Below are positions 1-6,040 of a stretch of DNA of 7,235 nt, in pieces. The notes beneath the pieces were generated by a model, which saw nothing but the letters and a program-made list of their open reading frames with translations, did not search any database and had not been told where the DNA came from. The DNA is taken from assembly GCA_964580655.1 (NCBI GenBank), contig CAZOMR010000177.1, forward strand, positions 1 to 7,235, read 5' to 3'. Within the stretch, counting starts at the first letter, position 1; the number at the start of each line of letters is the position of its first letter. Origin of the DNA: CAZOMR01 sp964580655. Lineage in GTDB: Bacteria; RBG-13-61-14; CAZOMR01. A program made the translations under genes and the position numbers.

Positions 1-27
1 AATTATTGGGTGAACTTCACTCGCAGA

Positions 28-54
28 CCACCCTCGGTGGCGGCCGAAAGGCCG
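28..54. repeat. Two tandem perfect hairpins
   Basis: Positions 28-40 read CCACC-CTC-GGTGG and positions 41-54 read CGGCC-GAAA-GGCCG. These are two perfect 5-bp stems placed back to back; the second carries a GNRA-type GAAA loop. No T-tract follows, so this is not a canonical rho-independent terminator. It could be the 3' end of an upstream transcript, part of a structured RNA, or an intergenic repeat unit. The sequence shows the structure; a function is not established. Confidence 0.35.
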
Positions 55-240
55 ACCTTGACAAAATGACGCCATGTGCAAAATAAGAATCCCTCGTCTT
101 TGGTCGTTGATTTTTCATGACCCTTTATGGATCGCTCGCCGGCACAAGCTTTTCGGCTCTTCCACTTGTTGAAATCAAAAAATCCTTACACCCATTTGAT
201 TTACAGAAGAATCAGGGTTATTTTCGGGGAATGTCCTCAA

Positions 241-279
241 ATCTGATCATCTGGATTTGACATCTGATCGCTTCTGGAT
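241..279 (+). repeat. Imperfect tandem repeat at the sulfatase promoter
   Basis: The unit ATCTGATC followed by TCTGGAT occurs twice: ATCTGATC at 241-248 with TCTGGAT at 250-256, and ATCTGATC at 262-269 with TCTGGAT at 273-279. The copies of ATCTGATC start 21 bp apart, about two helical turns, so a protein could meet both on the same face. The repeats bracket a TTGACA box. It is a candidate activator or repressor site; the alternative is a chance local duplication. Confidence 0.4.
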
Positions 280-284
280 AATAT
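257..284 (+). promoter_or_regulatory. Candidate sigma70-type promoter of the sulfatase gene
   Basis: A perfect TTGACA lies at 257-262. TAATAT at 279-284 follows after 16 bp and matches 4 of 6 bases of the -10 consensus; an overlapping GATAAT at 277-282 is closer to consensus but leaves a 14-bp spacer. Transcription would start at about 291, practically on the ATG at 292. The only Shine-Dalgarno-like string, AAAGG at 286-290, is one base from the start and too close to work normally. Confidence 0.4.
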
Positions 285-291
285 TAAAGGC

Positions 292-1656
292 ATGAAAAAG
301 ATTGACCGCAGAGAGTTTTGTGAGAAGACTGGAAAGGTCAGCGCAGGGCTTATACTCCTGGGTCTTGCGAGGACAGGCCTTTCGAAATCCAGGCTTCCGA
401 ACCTGATCCTTATCACGGCGGACGACCTTGGCTGGAGGGAGCTCGGATGTTACGGCAATCCCTACATTCATTCCCCGAACCTTGACCGGCTGGCCGAAGA
501 AGGCGTTCGTTTCACCAATGCCTTTGTCACTGCCCCGAGTTGTTCCCCCTGCCGCGCAAGTATCATCACCGGGCAGACACCTCATTCGGTCGGAGTGCTG
601 GGCCTGACCCATATTCACAAGGAGTTCTCGCTCTCTCCGGATGAGATGACCCTTCCGCATGCACTGAGGACCGCAGGGTATGTCACCGCGCTCCAGGGCA
701 AGTGGCATGCAAGCTCGTTTTTCGACAATCTTTCCCAGTTCGGATACCAGAAGCGCCTGGGAAGCTATTTTCCCTGGATCAAATCCACAAAGAAGGCTTG
801 CAGGTTCATCGAGAGAAATCGGAACAGGCCCTTCTACCTTGAACTCAACTTCATAGACACGCACCGTAAGGCTGCTATCCCGTTCGACTTTGTCAAGAAG
901 TTTCCGGTAAATCCTGACGAGATCAAGATACCGAACTACTGGGCCATACCGGACTGGCCCGAGATCCGCGAGGATGTGGCAGGATACTACAGCCACATAG
1001 CAAACATGGATAGAAAGATCGGAGAGGTTCTCGATCATCTCGACCATCTCGGTCTTTCAGAAAATACCATTGTTTGCTTTGTAAGCGATAACGGCGCGCC
1101 CTATCCTGGTGCAAAGATGTTCCTGTATGATCGCGGCATTGGAACACCCTTTATCCTGCGCCGGCCAGGGCTAATCCAGGCCGGCTCGGTCAGGGATGAG
1201 CTCGTGAGCGTTGTTGACATCCTCCCTACATTCCTGGATGCCGCAGGCATGGTCATTCCCGCTTCCGCGCAGGGGCGGTCCCTGCTCCCGCTGGGCCGTG
1301 GAGAGAAACCAGCCTGGCGTGATGCCGTATTCACCGAGATGACCTGGCATGTGAACTACCACCCCATGCGCTCCATCCGCACGCGAGAGTGGAAATACAT
1401 CCTTAATCTCTCTGAGGATCCCGTGGGACTGGACCAGTGTGAGCCTCTTAAATGGGCTCAGCGTGTCGCGGCGCTTCCCGATCAGACATGCTTAAGGCCA
1501 CGGCCTCCGGAAGAGCTGTTTTACCTGCCTGATGACTCTAACGAGCAGAAGAACCTTGCAGAAAATCCGGCATATCAGGCAAAGAAAGCCGAACTCAAGG
1601 CCCGCTTAATCCAGTGGATGAAAGATACTCAAGACCCCTATGCAGACAAGGTATGA
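292..1656 (+). CDS. Exported formylglycine-type sulfatase, N-sulfoglucosamine sulfohydrolase-like
   Basis: A 454-aa sulfatase (alkaline-phosphatase superfamily) predicted to hydrolyse sulfate esters or sulfamates outside the cytoplasm. The N-terminus has a twin-arginine-like signal: DRREF at residues 5-9 and a hydrophobic stretch around 17-28. Metal ligands D44-D45 follow. The S1-sulfatase signature C-S-P-C-R lies at 84-88, so Cys84 should be converted to formylglycine; no maturase gene is in the window. Other expected sites are G-K-W-H at 136-139, H191, the metal-binding D266-N267 and K275. The TCSPCR-type core and the C-terminal MRSIRTREWKYI block (359-370) resemble heparan N-sulfatases (SGSH), but substrate assignment is inference. 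The start is fixed by the signal peptide and an upstream in-frame TGA at 265-267. Length is normal for the family. It stands alone, 278 bp from dnaK. Confidence 0.9.
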   Translation: MKKIDRREFCEKTGKVSAGLILLGLARTGLSKSRLPNLILITADDLGWRELGCYGNPYIHSPNLDRLAEEGVRFTNAFVTAPSCSPCRASIITGQTPHSVGVLGLTHIHKEFSLSPDEMTLPHALRTAGYVTALQGKWHASSFFDNLSQFGYQKRLGSYFPWIKSTKKACRFIERNRNRPFYLELNFIDTHRKAAIPFDFVKKFPVNPDEIKIPNYWAIPDWPEIREDVAGYYSHIANMDRKIGEVLDHLDHLGLSENTIVCFVSDNGAPYPGAKMFLYDRGIGTPFILRRPGLIQAGSVRDELVSVVDILPTFLDAAGMVIPASAQGRSLLPLGRGEKPAWRDAVFTEMTWHVNYHPMRSIRTREWKYILNLSEDPVGLDQCEPLKWAQRVAALPDQTCLRPRPPEELFYLPDDSNEQKNLAENPAYQAKKAELKARLIQWMKDTQDPYADKV

Positions 1657-1824
1657 TGAAATATGCGTAGGCTCAGAGCCTCATGTTTCCTAAGTCTTTG
1701 TTTATATTAAGTTATTTCAATTTGGAGGCGCCGAGAAGTCAACCTTTTTGTTTTTTTCCAGTGGCGAGCGTGCGCAAGTCTTTGATATTCAAGTAAAAAT
1801 AGCGTTACAGGAACATGAGACGGG

Positions 1825-1852
1825 GGATAAGGAATTAAATATACTGTTATCC
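1825..1852. repeat. Inverted repeat GGATAA-N16-TTATCC abutting the dnaK -35
   Basis: GGATAA at 1825-1830 and its exact reverse complement TTATCC at 1847-1852 are separated by 16 bp of AT-rich DNA. The right arm ends on the base just before the TTGACA of the dnaK promoter. The position suits an activator or repressor; the length is short enough to arise by chance. Confidence 0.3.
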
Positions 1853-1881
1853 TTGACAAACATCAGTGTAATGATTACATT
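1853..1881 (+). promoter_or_regulatory. dnaK promoter, sigma70-type
   Basis: Perfect TTGACA at 1853-1858, exactly 17 bp of spacer, then TACATT at 1876-1881 (4 of 6 consensus bases). Transcription would begin near 1888 and give a leader of about 47 nt. This is the strongest promoter-like sequence in the window and the natural source of a dnaK-hsp20 message. Confidence 0.65.
1867..1879. promoter_or_regulatory. Perfect 13-bp palindrome over the dnaK -10, candidate operator
   Basis: TGTAAT-G-ATTACA at 1867-1879 is a perfect dyad around a central G. It covers the end of the spacer and four bases of the -10 box, where a bound repressor would block RNA polymerase. I do not recognise it as the site of a specific heat-shock regulator; it is not CIRCE. 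Confidence 0.4.
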
Positions 1882-1918
1882 TTATTTGGACTAAAATAAG
1901 GGCAATGGAATAGTCTCT

Positions 1919-1925
1919 AAGGAGG
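1919..1925 (+). promoter_or_regulatory. Strong Shine-Dalgarno of dnaK
   Basis: AAGGAGG ends 9 bases before the ATG at 1935. It is near-perfect anti-16S complementarity, fits high expression and fixes the start codon. Confidence 0.85.
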
Positions 1926-1934
1926 AACGGAAGA

Positions 1935-3872
1935 ATGGGAAAGGCAATAGGAATTGATCTGGGCACGACCTACTCCGTGGTTTCAATACTGGAGGGTGGT
2001 GATCCGAAGATCATTGTTAACGAGGAGGGCTCTCGTCTGACGGCCAGCGTGGTTGCCTTCACCAAGGATGGTGAGCGACTTGTAGGACAGATAGCCAAAC
2101 GGCAGGCGGTTACCAATCCGAAGAATACGATTTATTCGATTAAGCGGTTTATGGGCCGGAAGTTCGGCGAGGTAACTAATGAGATCAAGATGGTCCCGTT
2201 CAATGTAGTTGAGGGTTCCAATGGTGATGCCTGGGTTGAGGTTCAGGGGAAGAAATATGCTCCTCCTGAGATTTCCGCAATGGTGTTGCAGAAGCTTAAG
2301 AAGGCCGCGGAGGCCTATCTGGGCAGTGAGGTTAAAGAGGCGGTAATCACGGTTCCAGCCTATTTCAATGATTCCCAGCGTCAGGCGACCAAGGATGCAG
2401 GGAGGGTTGCAGGCCTTGAGGTAAAGCGCATCGTGAACGAGCCGACAGCCGCGGCCCTGGCCTACGGTCTGGACAAGAAAAAGGATCACACTATTGCCGT
2501 GTTTGATTTTGGCGGAGGAACCTTTGATATATCCATACTGGAGGTCGGCGAGAACCTGGTAGAGGTTAAGAGCACTAACGGGGACACGCACCTGGGCGGT
2601 GATGACCTGGATCAGCGGATCATTGACTGGCTGATCGCGGAGTTCAAGAAGGATCAGGGGATAGATGTGAGCAGTGATCAGATGGTGTTACAGCGCTTGA
2701 AGGAGGCCGCGGAGAAGGCCAAGATCGAGCTGTCCAGCACTATGGAGACAGAGATCAATCTGCCGTTCCTGACAGCAGACGCAAGCGGCCCCAAGCACAT
2801 GAACATCAAGCTGAGCCGGTCAAAATTCGAGCAGTTGGTGGATGATCTTATAGAGCGGACGCGCGGACCAGCGATGCGGGCTCTGGAGGATGCGGGCTTG
2901 AGTTCGAATCAGGTTAACGAGGTGGTGCTGGTCGGCGGCTCAACGCGGATACCCAGGGTCCAGGCCATGGTCAAGGAGATATTCGGCAAGGAGCCGCATA
3001 AAGGTGTCAACCCGGATGAAGTGGTGGCGGCTGGAGCCGCTGTCCAGGCAGGGGTGTTGAGCGGCGAGGTAAAGGACATGTTGCTTCTGGATGTGACGCC
3101 CCTGTCTCTCGGTGTGGAGACCCTTGGTGGAGTGATGACCAGCTTGATTAAGCGGAATACCACTATTCCCACCCGGAAAAGCGAGATTTTTACCACAGCC
3201 GCGGACAATCAGACCTCGGTGGAGGTGCATGTGCTTCAAGGTGAGAGGCCCATGGCCGCTCAGAACCGGACCCTTGGCAAGTTTCATCTGGTGGGGATTC
3301 CAGCCGCGCCGCGTGGAGTTCCACAGATAGAGGTGACTTTTGACATTGACGCTAACGGCATTGTAAATGTCTCGGCCAAGGACATGGCCACGGGCAAGCA
3401 ACAGGCCATCACGATCACCGCAAGCAGTGGTCTTTCCGATAGCGATGTGGACCGCATGGTGAAGGATGCGGACTTGCACGCGGACGAGGATAAAAAGAAG
3501 AAGGAGCAAGTGGAGACCCGAAATAATCTTGATACCCTGATCTACAATACCGAGAAGCTCCTTACCGAACACCGGGACAAACTGGGAGATACGGATGCCC
3601 GTGCCCTGGATGATGCCCTGGCAGATGGTAAGAAGGCGCTTGAGAGCAATGAATTAGAGCAGATGAAGGCCGCGGCGGATAACATCATGAAGGCCTCGCA
3701 CCGTATGGCGGAGATTCTCTACCAGCACCAGGCGGCCTCAGGCCAGGGTCAGGCATATCAGGCCCAGCCCGGGCCTCAGCCTCAGTCGGAGGGCGGCGGG
3801 TCGGCCGAGGAAGGCGACGGCAAGGACAAATCCGGAGATGTGATTGACGCGGATTATGAAGATGCAAACTAA
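1935..3872 (+). CDS. dnaK: Hsp70 chaperone DnaK
   Basis: A 645-aa cytosolic ATP-dependent chaperone that binds exposed hydrophobic segments and refolds them with DnaJ and GrpE. The nucleotide-binding domain runs to about residue 380: phosphate-1 loop IDLGTT at 7-12, K70 in IKRFMGRKF (the catalytic lysine position of E. coli DnaK), VPAYFNDSQRQAT at 140-152, NEPTAAALAYG at 168-178, GGGTFD at 193-198 and VGGSTRIPRVQ at 333-343. The interdomain linker is LLLDVTPLS at 383-391. The beta-sandwich substrate domain follows, then a charged helical lid from about 500, a Q/G/P-rich disordered tail and the conserved DVIDADYED end at 635-643. The protein contains no cysteine, so the Cys15 of E. coli DnaK is absent. 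The start is fixed by AAGGAGG. grpE, dnaJ and hrcA are not adjacent; hsp20 follows. Confidence 0.98.
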   Translation: MGKAIGIDLGTTYSVVSILEGGDPKIIVNEEGSRLTASVVAFTKDGERLVGQIAKRQAVTNPKNTIYSIKRFMGRKFGEVTNEIKMVPFNVVEGSNGDAWVEVQGKKYAPPEISAMVLQKLKKAAEAYLGSEVKEAVITVPAYFNDSQRQATKDAGRVAGLEVKRIVNEPTAAALAYGLDKKKDHTIAVFDFGGGTFDISILEVGENLVEVKSTNGDTHLGGDDLDQRIIDWLIAEFKKDQGIDVSSDQMVLQRLKEAAEKAKIELSSTMETEINLPFLTADASGPKHMNIKLSRSKFEQLVDDLIERTRGPAMRALEDAGLSSNQVNEVVLVGGSTRIPRVQAMVKEIFGKEPHKGVNPDEVVAAGAAVQAGVLSGEVKDMLLLDVTPLSLGVETLGGVMTSLIKRNTTIPTRKSEIFTTAADNQTSVEVHVLQGERPMAAQNRTLGKFHLVGIPAAPRGVPQIEVTFDIDANGIVNVSAKDMATGKQQAITITASSGLSDSDVDRMVKDADLHADEDKKKKEQVETRNNLDTLIYNTEKLLTEHRDKLGDTDARALDDALADGKKALESNELEQMKAAADNIMKASHRMAEILYQHQAASGQGQAYQAQPGPQPQSEGGGSAEEGDGKDKSGDVIDADYEDAN

Positions 3873-3892
3873 GCGGGACCCGGTCAACCGCT
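3872..3892 (+). other. Intercistronic hairpin between dnaK and hsp20
   Basis: AGCGG-GAC-ccg-GTC-aa-CCGCT forms an 8-bp stem with a two-base AA bulge and a 3-nt loop, starting on the last base of the dnaK stop codon. No T-tract follows, so it should not terminate efficiently. It is placed to stabilise the 3' end of dnaK mRNA or to reduce the amount of hsp20 message. Confidence 0.4.
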
Positions 3893-3926
3893 CCGACCAT
3901 GCTTATCGCAGGCTGAAGAGTAGAAA

Positions 3927-3933
3927 GAGAGGG
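3927..3933 (+). promoter_or_regulatory. Shine-Dalgarno of hsp20
   Basis: GAGAGGG ends 8 bases before the ATG at 3942. It is moderate in strength and supports this start. I see no separate promoter in the 69 bp after dnaK. Confidence 0.5.
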
Positions 3934-3941
3934 CCAAAAGT

Positions 3942-4382
3942 ATGGTTATAAAACGATGGGACCCTTTCCGTGATCTTATTGAGCTCCCTGATACCATGAG
4001 CCAGATTCTTGAGGGGCATTTTAATCACCGCCTTCGAGAGGATCGGCCTTATCGCGGGATGTGGGTCCCGGCAGTGGATATGTGCGAGACCGAAGATCAA
4101 ATCATTGTCCGGGCAGAACTGCCAGGGGTGGACCCGGAGGATATGGCGGTTGAGATAGAGGACAATCAGCTAATCCTTCGCGGAGAGCGCCGGACTCTGC
4201 AAGATGTTAAAGAGGAAAACTATTACCGGATAGAACGGTCCCATGGGAAATTCTACCGGGCGCTCTACCTTCCCACCCCGGTTGAGGAAGACCAGATTGA
4301 GGCACACTACCGCCACGGCATTTTGGAGATCATTCTTCCAAAGATAGAATCTGCCAGAGCGAAAACCATCAAAGTCGAATAA
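3942..4382 (+). CDS. Small heat shock protein, Hsp20/alpha-crystallin family
   Basis: A 146-aa ATP-independent holdase that forms oligomers and keeps unfolding proteins soluble for DnaK. The N-terminal arm (1-40) begins VIKRWDPFRDL, typical of bacterial class A sHSPs. The alpha-crystallin domain follows: WVPAVDMCETEDQIIVRAELPG (41-62, as two adjoining strands), GERR at 81-84, and the signature A-x4-G-I-L at 121-128. The C-terminal I-x-V anchor (I143-K144-V145) that plugs neighbouring dimers sits almost at the end. Length is typical. It lies 69 bp after dnaK on the same strand with no visible promoter, so co-transcription from the dnaK promoter is likely. The only cysteine is C48. Confidence 0.95.
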   Translation: MVIKRWDPFRDLIELPDTMSQILEGHFNHRLREDRPYRGMWVPAVDMCETEDQIIVRAELPGVDPEDMAVEIEDNQLILRGERRTLQDVKEENYYRIERSHGKFYRALYLPTPVEEDQIEAHYRHGILEIILPKIESARAKTIKVE

Positions 4383-4403
4383 TGGGGATGCTTCCCATTT
4401 TTT
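4381..4403 (+). terminator. Rho-independent terminator overlapping the hsp20 stop codon
   Basis: AATGGG at 4381-4386 pairs with CCCATT at 4394-4399 around a 7-nt loop, and T6 at 4398-4403 forms the U-tract. The stem begins inside the TAA stop (4380-4382). It ends the dnaK-hsp20 unit. The minus strand lacks a T-tract here, so it would not stop the convergent endonuclease transcript. Confidence 0.7.
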
Positions 4404-4426
4404 CAGAATCATTATGTTTTGTTTAT

Positions 4427-5038
4427 CTAAGGCTCGATTCCAATAAGTACCAGAGGAACTGCGGGGACGCCTCTGCCCTGCCGCACGACATTGTAGAATT
4501 CCCCTTCGTAATAGGCCACTCCGGAACTCATCTGGCTTTGAAGGGATTTCATGGGAAGAACTTCAACGCCGACATCTATATGATTGCCAATGTAAAATGC
4601 AAGATGCTTGACAAAAAGATCGTATGCAACAAAAGAGTATTTGCCGAACTGCACCTCAATAGCTACACGGCTCTTGGCAAAGTCGGTCTGATTGTAACTG
4701 TAAATTGGCACCTCCCCGGCTTCTTCAATCTCTTTTTTCTGATCCTCGGGACTCATTGAAAGTGTCTTTCGTATTAGTTTTTCACTCCTTGTTACCCAGT
4801 AGCTGACCCTGCTTTCCTTCCAGCCTTTTTCTTTAAGAAGTTTACTAAAGTTGGCATTCATATCTATCGGGCTGTATAAAATTTTTCCCTTCTTCGTTTT
4901 TTCTTTTGATATTTTGGTCCTACATTTTTGTGCATTTACCTTTGAAATTACAGGGGTGATTTCATTCCAGAGCGCAGGTTTGTGAACAAGAAGAAACTCA
5001 AGGCCGTTTAAATGCGAATAGGTTTCCGAGATTTTCAT
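4427..5038 (-). CDS. Type II restriction endonuclease, BglII/BstYI family, predicted R^GATCY
   Basis: A 203-aa endonuclease expected to act as a homodimer, cleaving within a GATC-centred palindrome to leave 4-base 5' overhangs. The PD-(D/E)XK-variant active site of this family, in which Gln replaces the usual Lys, is visible as D119-x8-E128-x-Q130; BglII has D84-x8-E93-x-Q95. From memory, BstYI has the same length, and mutations at its K133 and S172 raise discrimination toward AGATCT. This protein has K133 and S172 at exactly those positions, so BstYI-like RGATCY is more likely than BglII-like AGATCT. The ATG lies 15 bp after the methyltransferase stop, with a weak CAGG-type ribosome site 6 bases away; poor translation of the toxic partner would make sense. 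It is AT-rich against its neighbours and convergent with hsp20. Target prediction is inference. Confidence 0.88.
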   Translation of the reverse strand: MKISETYSHLNGLEFLLVHKPALWNEITPVISKVNAQKCRTKISKEKTKKGKILYSPIDMNANFSKLLKEKGWKESRVSYWVTRSEKLIRKTLSMSPEDQKKEIEEAGEVPIYSYNQTDFAKSRVAIEVQFGKYSFVAYDLFVKHLAFYIGNHIDVGVEVLPMKSLQSQMSSGVAYYEGEFYNVVRQGRGVPAVPLVLIGIEP

Positions 5039-5053
5039 GATTGGCCTGACAAT

Positions 5054-5992
5054 CTATTTTTTATTATTTTCGATAAGCGATAAAAGGGGTGCGCCATCGC
5101 TCTTTTTTTTCCAGGGCGCTTGAGTAAGTTTATTCCCTGTTTTCTTCGGATCATAAATTGGTCTGTTCATCGGGCGAGTTTTCAATATTCCAAGCATTTC
5201 CTTTTCAATCCTGTCTAGTGTAATGTCAACATAAGGCAAATGTGTTTCCGCTCCCGCGCCCCTCCTATTATGACGGATTGCCGCAATAATCGTGGTTCCT
5301 GTTCCCAGAAATGGATCAAGCACCCAGTCCCCTTCATCTGTCATGGAAAGGACAAGTCTTTCAATCAGCTCAACAGGAAACTGGCACGGATGGCTGGTTT
5401 TTTCTACATGGTTGCTTTTAACATTTGGTATTGACCAGGTATCCCCGGGATTTTTGCCCAGAGGATTGCAGGAGTATTTGCCTGCATTCGGGCCTTTGAA
5501 ATGTTTTTTACCTGGATACTTTTGTGGTATCCGAACCGGATCAAGATTGAAAACATAGTCGTGAGATTTTGTAAACCAGATAATAGTTTCATACCTGCCG
5601 GAAAAACGCCTCGAGCAGTGAAGACCATGCTCAAAACGCCAGATTATCCGGTTACGCAATTTTAAGCCAAGATTTGTAAAAACAGGATACAAAATAGTAT
5701 CAAGAGGGATGATAACTCCTCTCTCCACATAGTTGCCCACCTGCCAGCAAATACTCCCTCTCGGTGATAATATTCGGACACACTCTTTTATTACGGATGC
5801 CTGTTGCTCTATGTATTTTTCTATCTTCAGCTTCTTTTCATACTCTTTTCCAATGTTGTACGGAGGCGATGTAGCTATCAACTGAATAGATTCATCCGGA
5901 ATGCCCATGAGAAGTTCAAGACAGTCACCAGGATATACCACAATATGATTGTTGATTGAGAACCGCTCAGCAATCTTATGCTTTTTAAACAT
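5054..5992 (-). CDS. Beta-class DNA methyltransferase (probably N4-cytosine) of the BstYI-like R-M system
   Basis: A 312-aa S-adenosylmethionine-dependent amino-methyltransferase that protects host sites from the linked endonuclease. The catalytic motif IV T-S-P-P-Y-N is at 41-46 and the AdoMet-binding motif I L-D-P-F-L-G-T-G-T-T is at 225-234. A motif X-like segment HPCQFPVELIERL (201-213) comes just before motif I, so the order is the permuted beta-class one. SPPY is the form most often seen in N4-cytosine enzymes (DPPY in N6-adenine), as in the BglII system, so m4C is favoured but N6-adenine is not excluded. The target-recognition part should lie between the motifs, around 120-200. It is the first gene of the operon, M before R with 15 bp between. 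There is no Shine-Dalgarno, and the promoter abuts the ATG. No controller (C) gene is visible. Confidence 0.92.
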   Translation of the reverse strand: MFKKHKIAERFSINNHIVVYPGDCLELLMGIPDESIQLIATSPPYNIGKEYEKKLKIEKYIEQQASVIKECVRILSPRGSICWQVGNYVERGVIIPLDTILYPVFTNLGLKLRNRIIWRFEHGLHCSRRFSGRYETIIWFTKSHDYVFNLDPVRIPQKYPGKKHFKGPNAGKYSCNPLGKNPGDTWSIPNVKSNHVEKTSHPCQFPVELIERLVLSMTDEGDWVLDPFLGTGTTIIAAIRHNRRGAGAETHLPYVDITLDRIEKEMLGILKTRPMNRPIYDPKKTGNKLTQAPWKKKSDGAPLLSLIENNKK

Positions 5993-5995
5993 GAT

Positions 5996-6027
5996 ATTAT
6001 AGTATTCTATTTGAATTTTGAGGTCAA
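5996..6027 (-). promoter_or_regulatory. Methyltransferase promoter placed against the start codon
   Basis: On the minus strand TTGACC (6027-6022), 17 bp, then TACTAT (6004-5999), overlapping a perfect TATAAT (6001-5996, spacer 20). The -10 ends 3 to 6 bases before the ATG at 5992, so transcription should begin at or within a few bases of the start codon. The stretch just upstream has no purine-rich ribosome site. Confidence 0.55.
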
Positions 6028-6040
6028 TAGGTTCTTATTG
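6025..6040. promoter_or_regulatory. Inverted repeat CAATA-N6-TATTG over the methyltransferase -35
   Basis: CAATA at 6025-6029 and TATTG at 6036-6040 are exact inverted arms. Within the 6-bp centre a further G/C pair is symmetric, giving 12 of 16 symmetric bases. The left arm overlaps the -35 box (6022-6027). It suits a dimeric regulator of the R-M operon; the regulator is not in the window. Confidence 0.35.

Larger units (their letters stand above)
1..291. other. Left-edge non-coding stretch upstream of the sulfatase
   Basis: No convincing gene is visible. Two plus-strand frames are open from the window edge, ending at TGA 67-69 and TAA 84-86. A minus-strand frame is also open from an ATG at 74-72 to the edge. 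All three are short and none is recognisable, so at most one is the tail or head of a neighbouring gene. The interval holds two adjacent hairpins at 28-54, then an AT-rich leader with no clear terminator, and the sulfatase promoter region at 241-291. Confidence 0.5.
1657..1934. other. Regulatory intergenic region between sulfatase and dnaK
   Basis: No gene is visible. It contains a weak 5-bp hairpin after the sulfatase stop (AGGCT-CAG-AGCCT, 1669-1681) without a T-tract, a T-rich run at 1745-1758 with no clear stem before it, and a 9-bp direct repeat AAGTCTTTG at 1692-1700 and 1776-1784. The dnaK promoter and its inverted repeats occupy the right third. The CIRCE operator expected for HrcA control of dnaK (TTAGCACTC-N9-GAGTGCTAA) is absent, and I see no CCCATNT-type sigma32 -10. 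Confidence 0.6.

Noticed and set aside
58..87. TTGACA at 58-63 with AATAAG 18 bp downstream as a promoter for the sulfatase
   Set aside because: It would give a leader of about 200 nt, and a closer TTGACA lies at 257. The -10 is only 4 of 6 and no gene begins nearby.
1669..1681. AGGCT-CAG-AGCCT as the sulfatase terminator
   Set aside because: The stem is only 5 bp with a 3-nt loop, and no T-tract follows.
1692..1784. 9-bp direct repeat AAGTCTTTG (1692-1700 and 1776-1784) as a regulatory pair or mobile-element footprint
   Set aside because: It is short, the copies are 84 bp apart with unrelated surroundings, and nothing links them to a promoter or insertion.
1983..2591. Minus-strand open frame of about 200 codons within dnaK
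   Set aside because: It is an antisense shadow of a highly conserved GC-biased gene, with no independent evidence of translation.
4382..4759. Plus-strand open frame of 125 codons inside the endonuclease region
   Set aside because: It lies antisense to the endonuclease, has no ribosome site and does not resemble a known protein. The minus-strand frame carries the family motifs.
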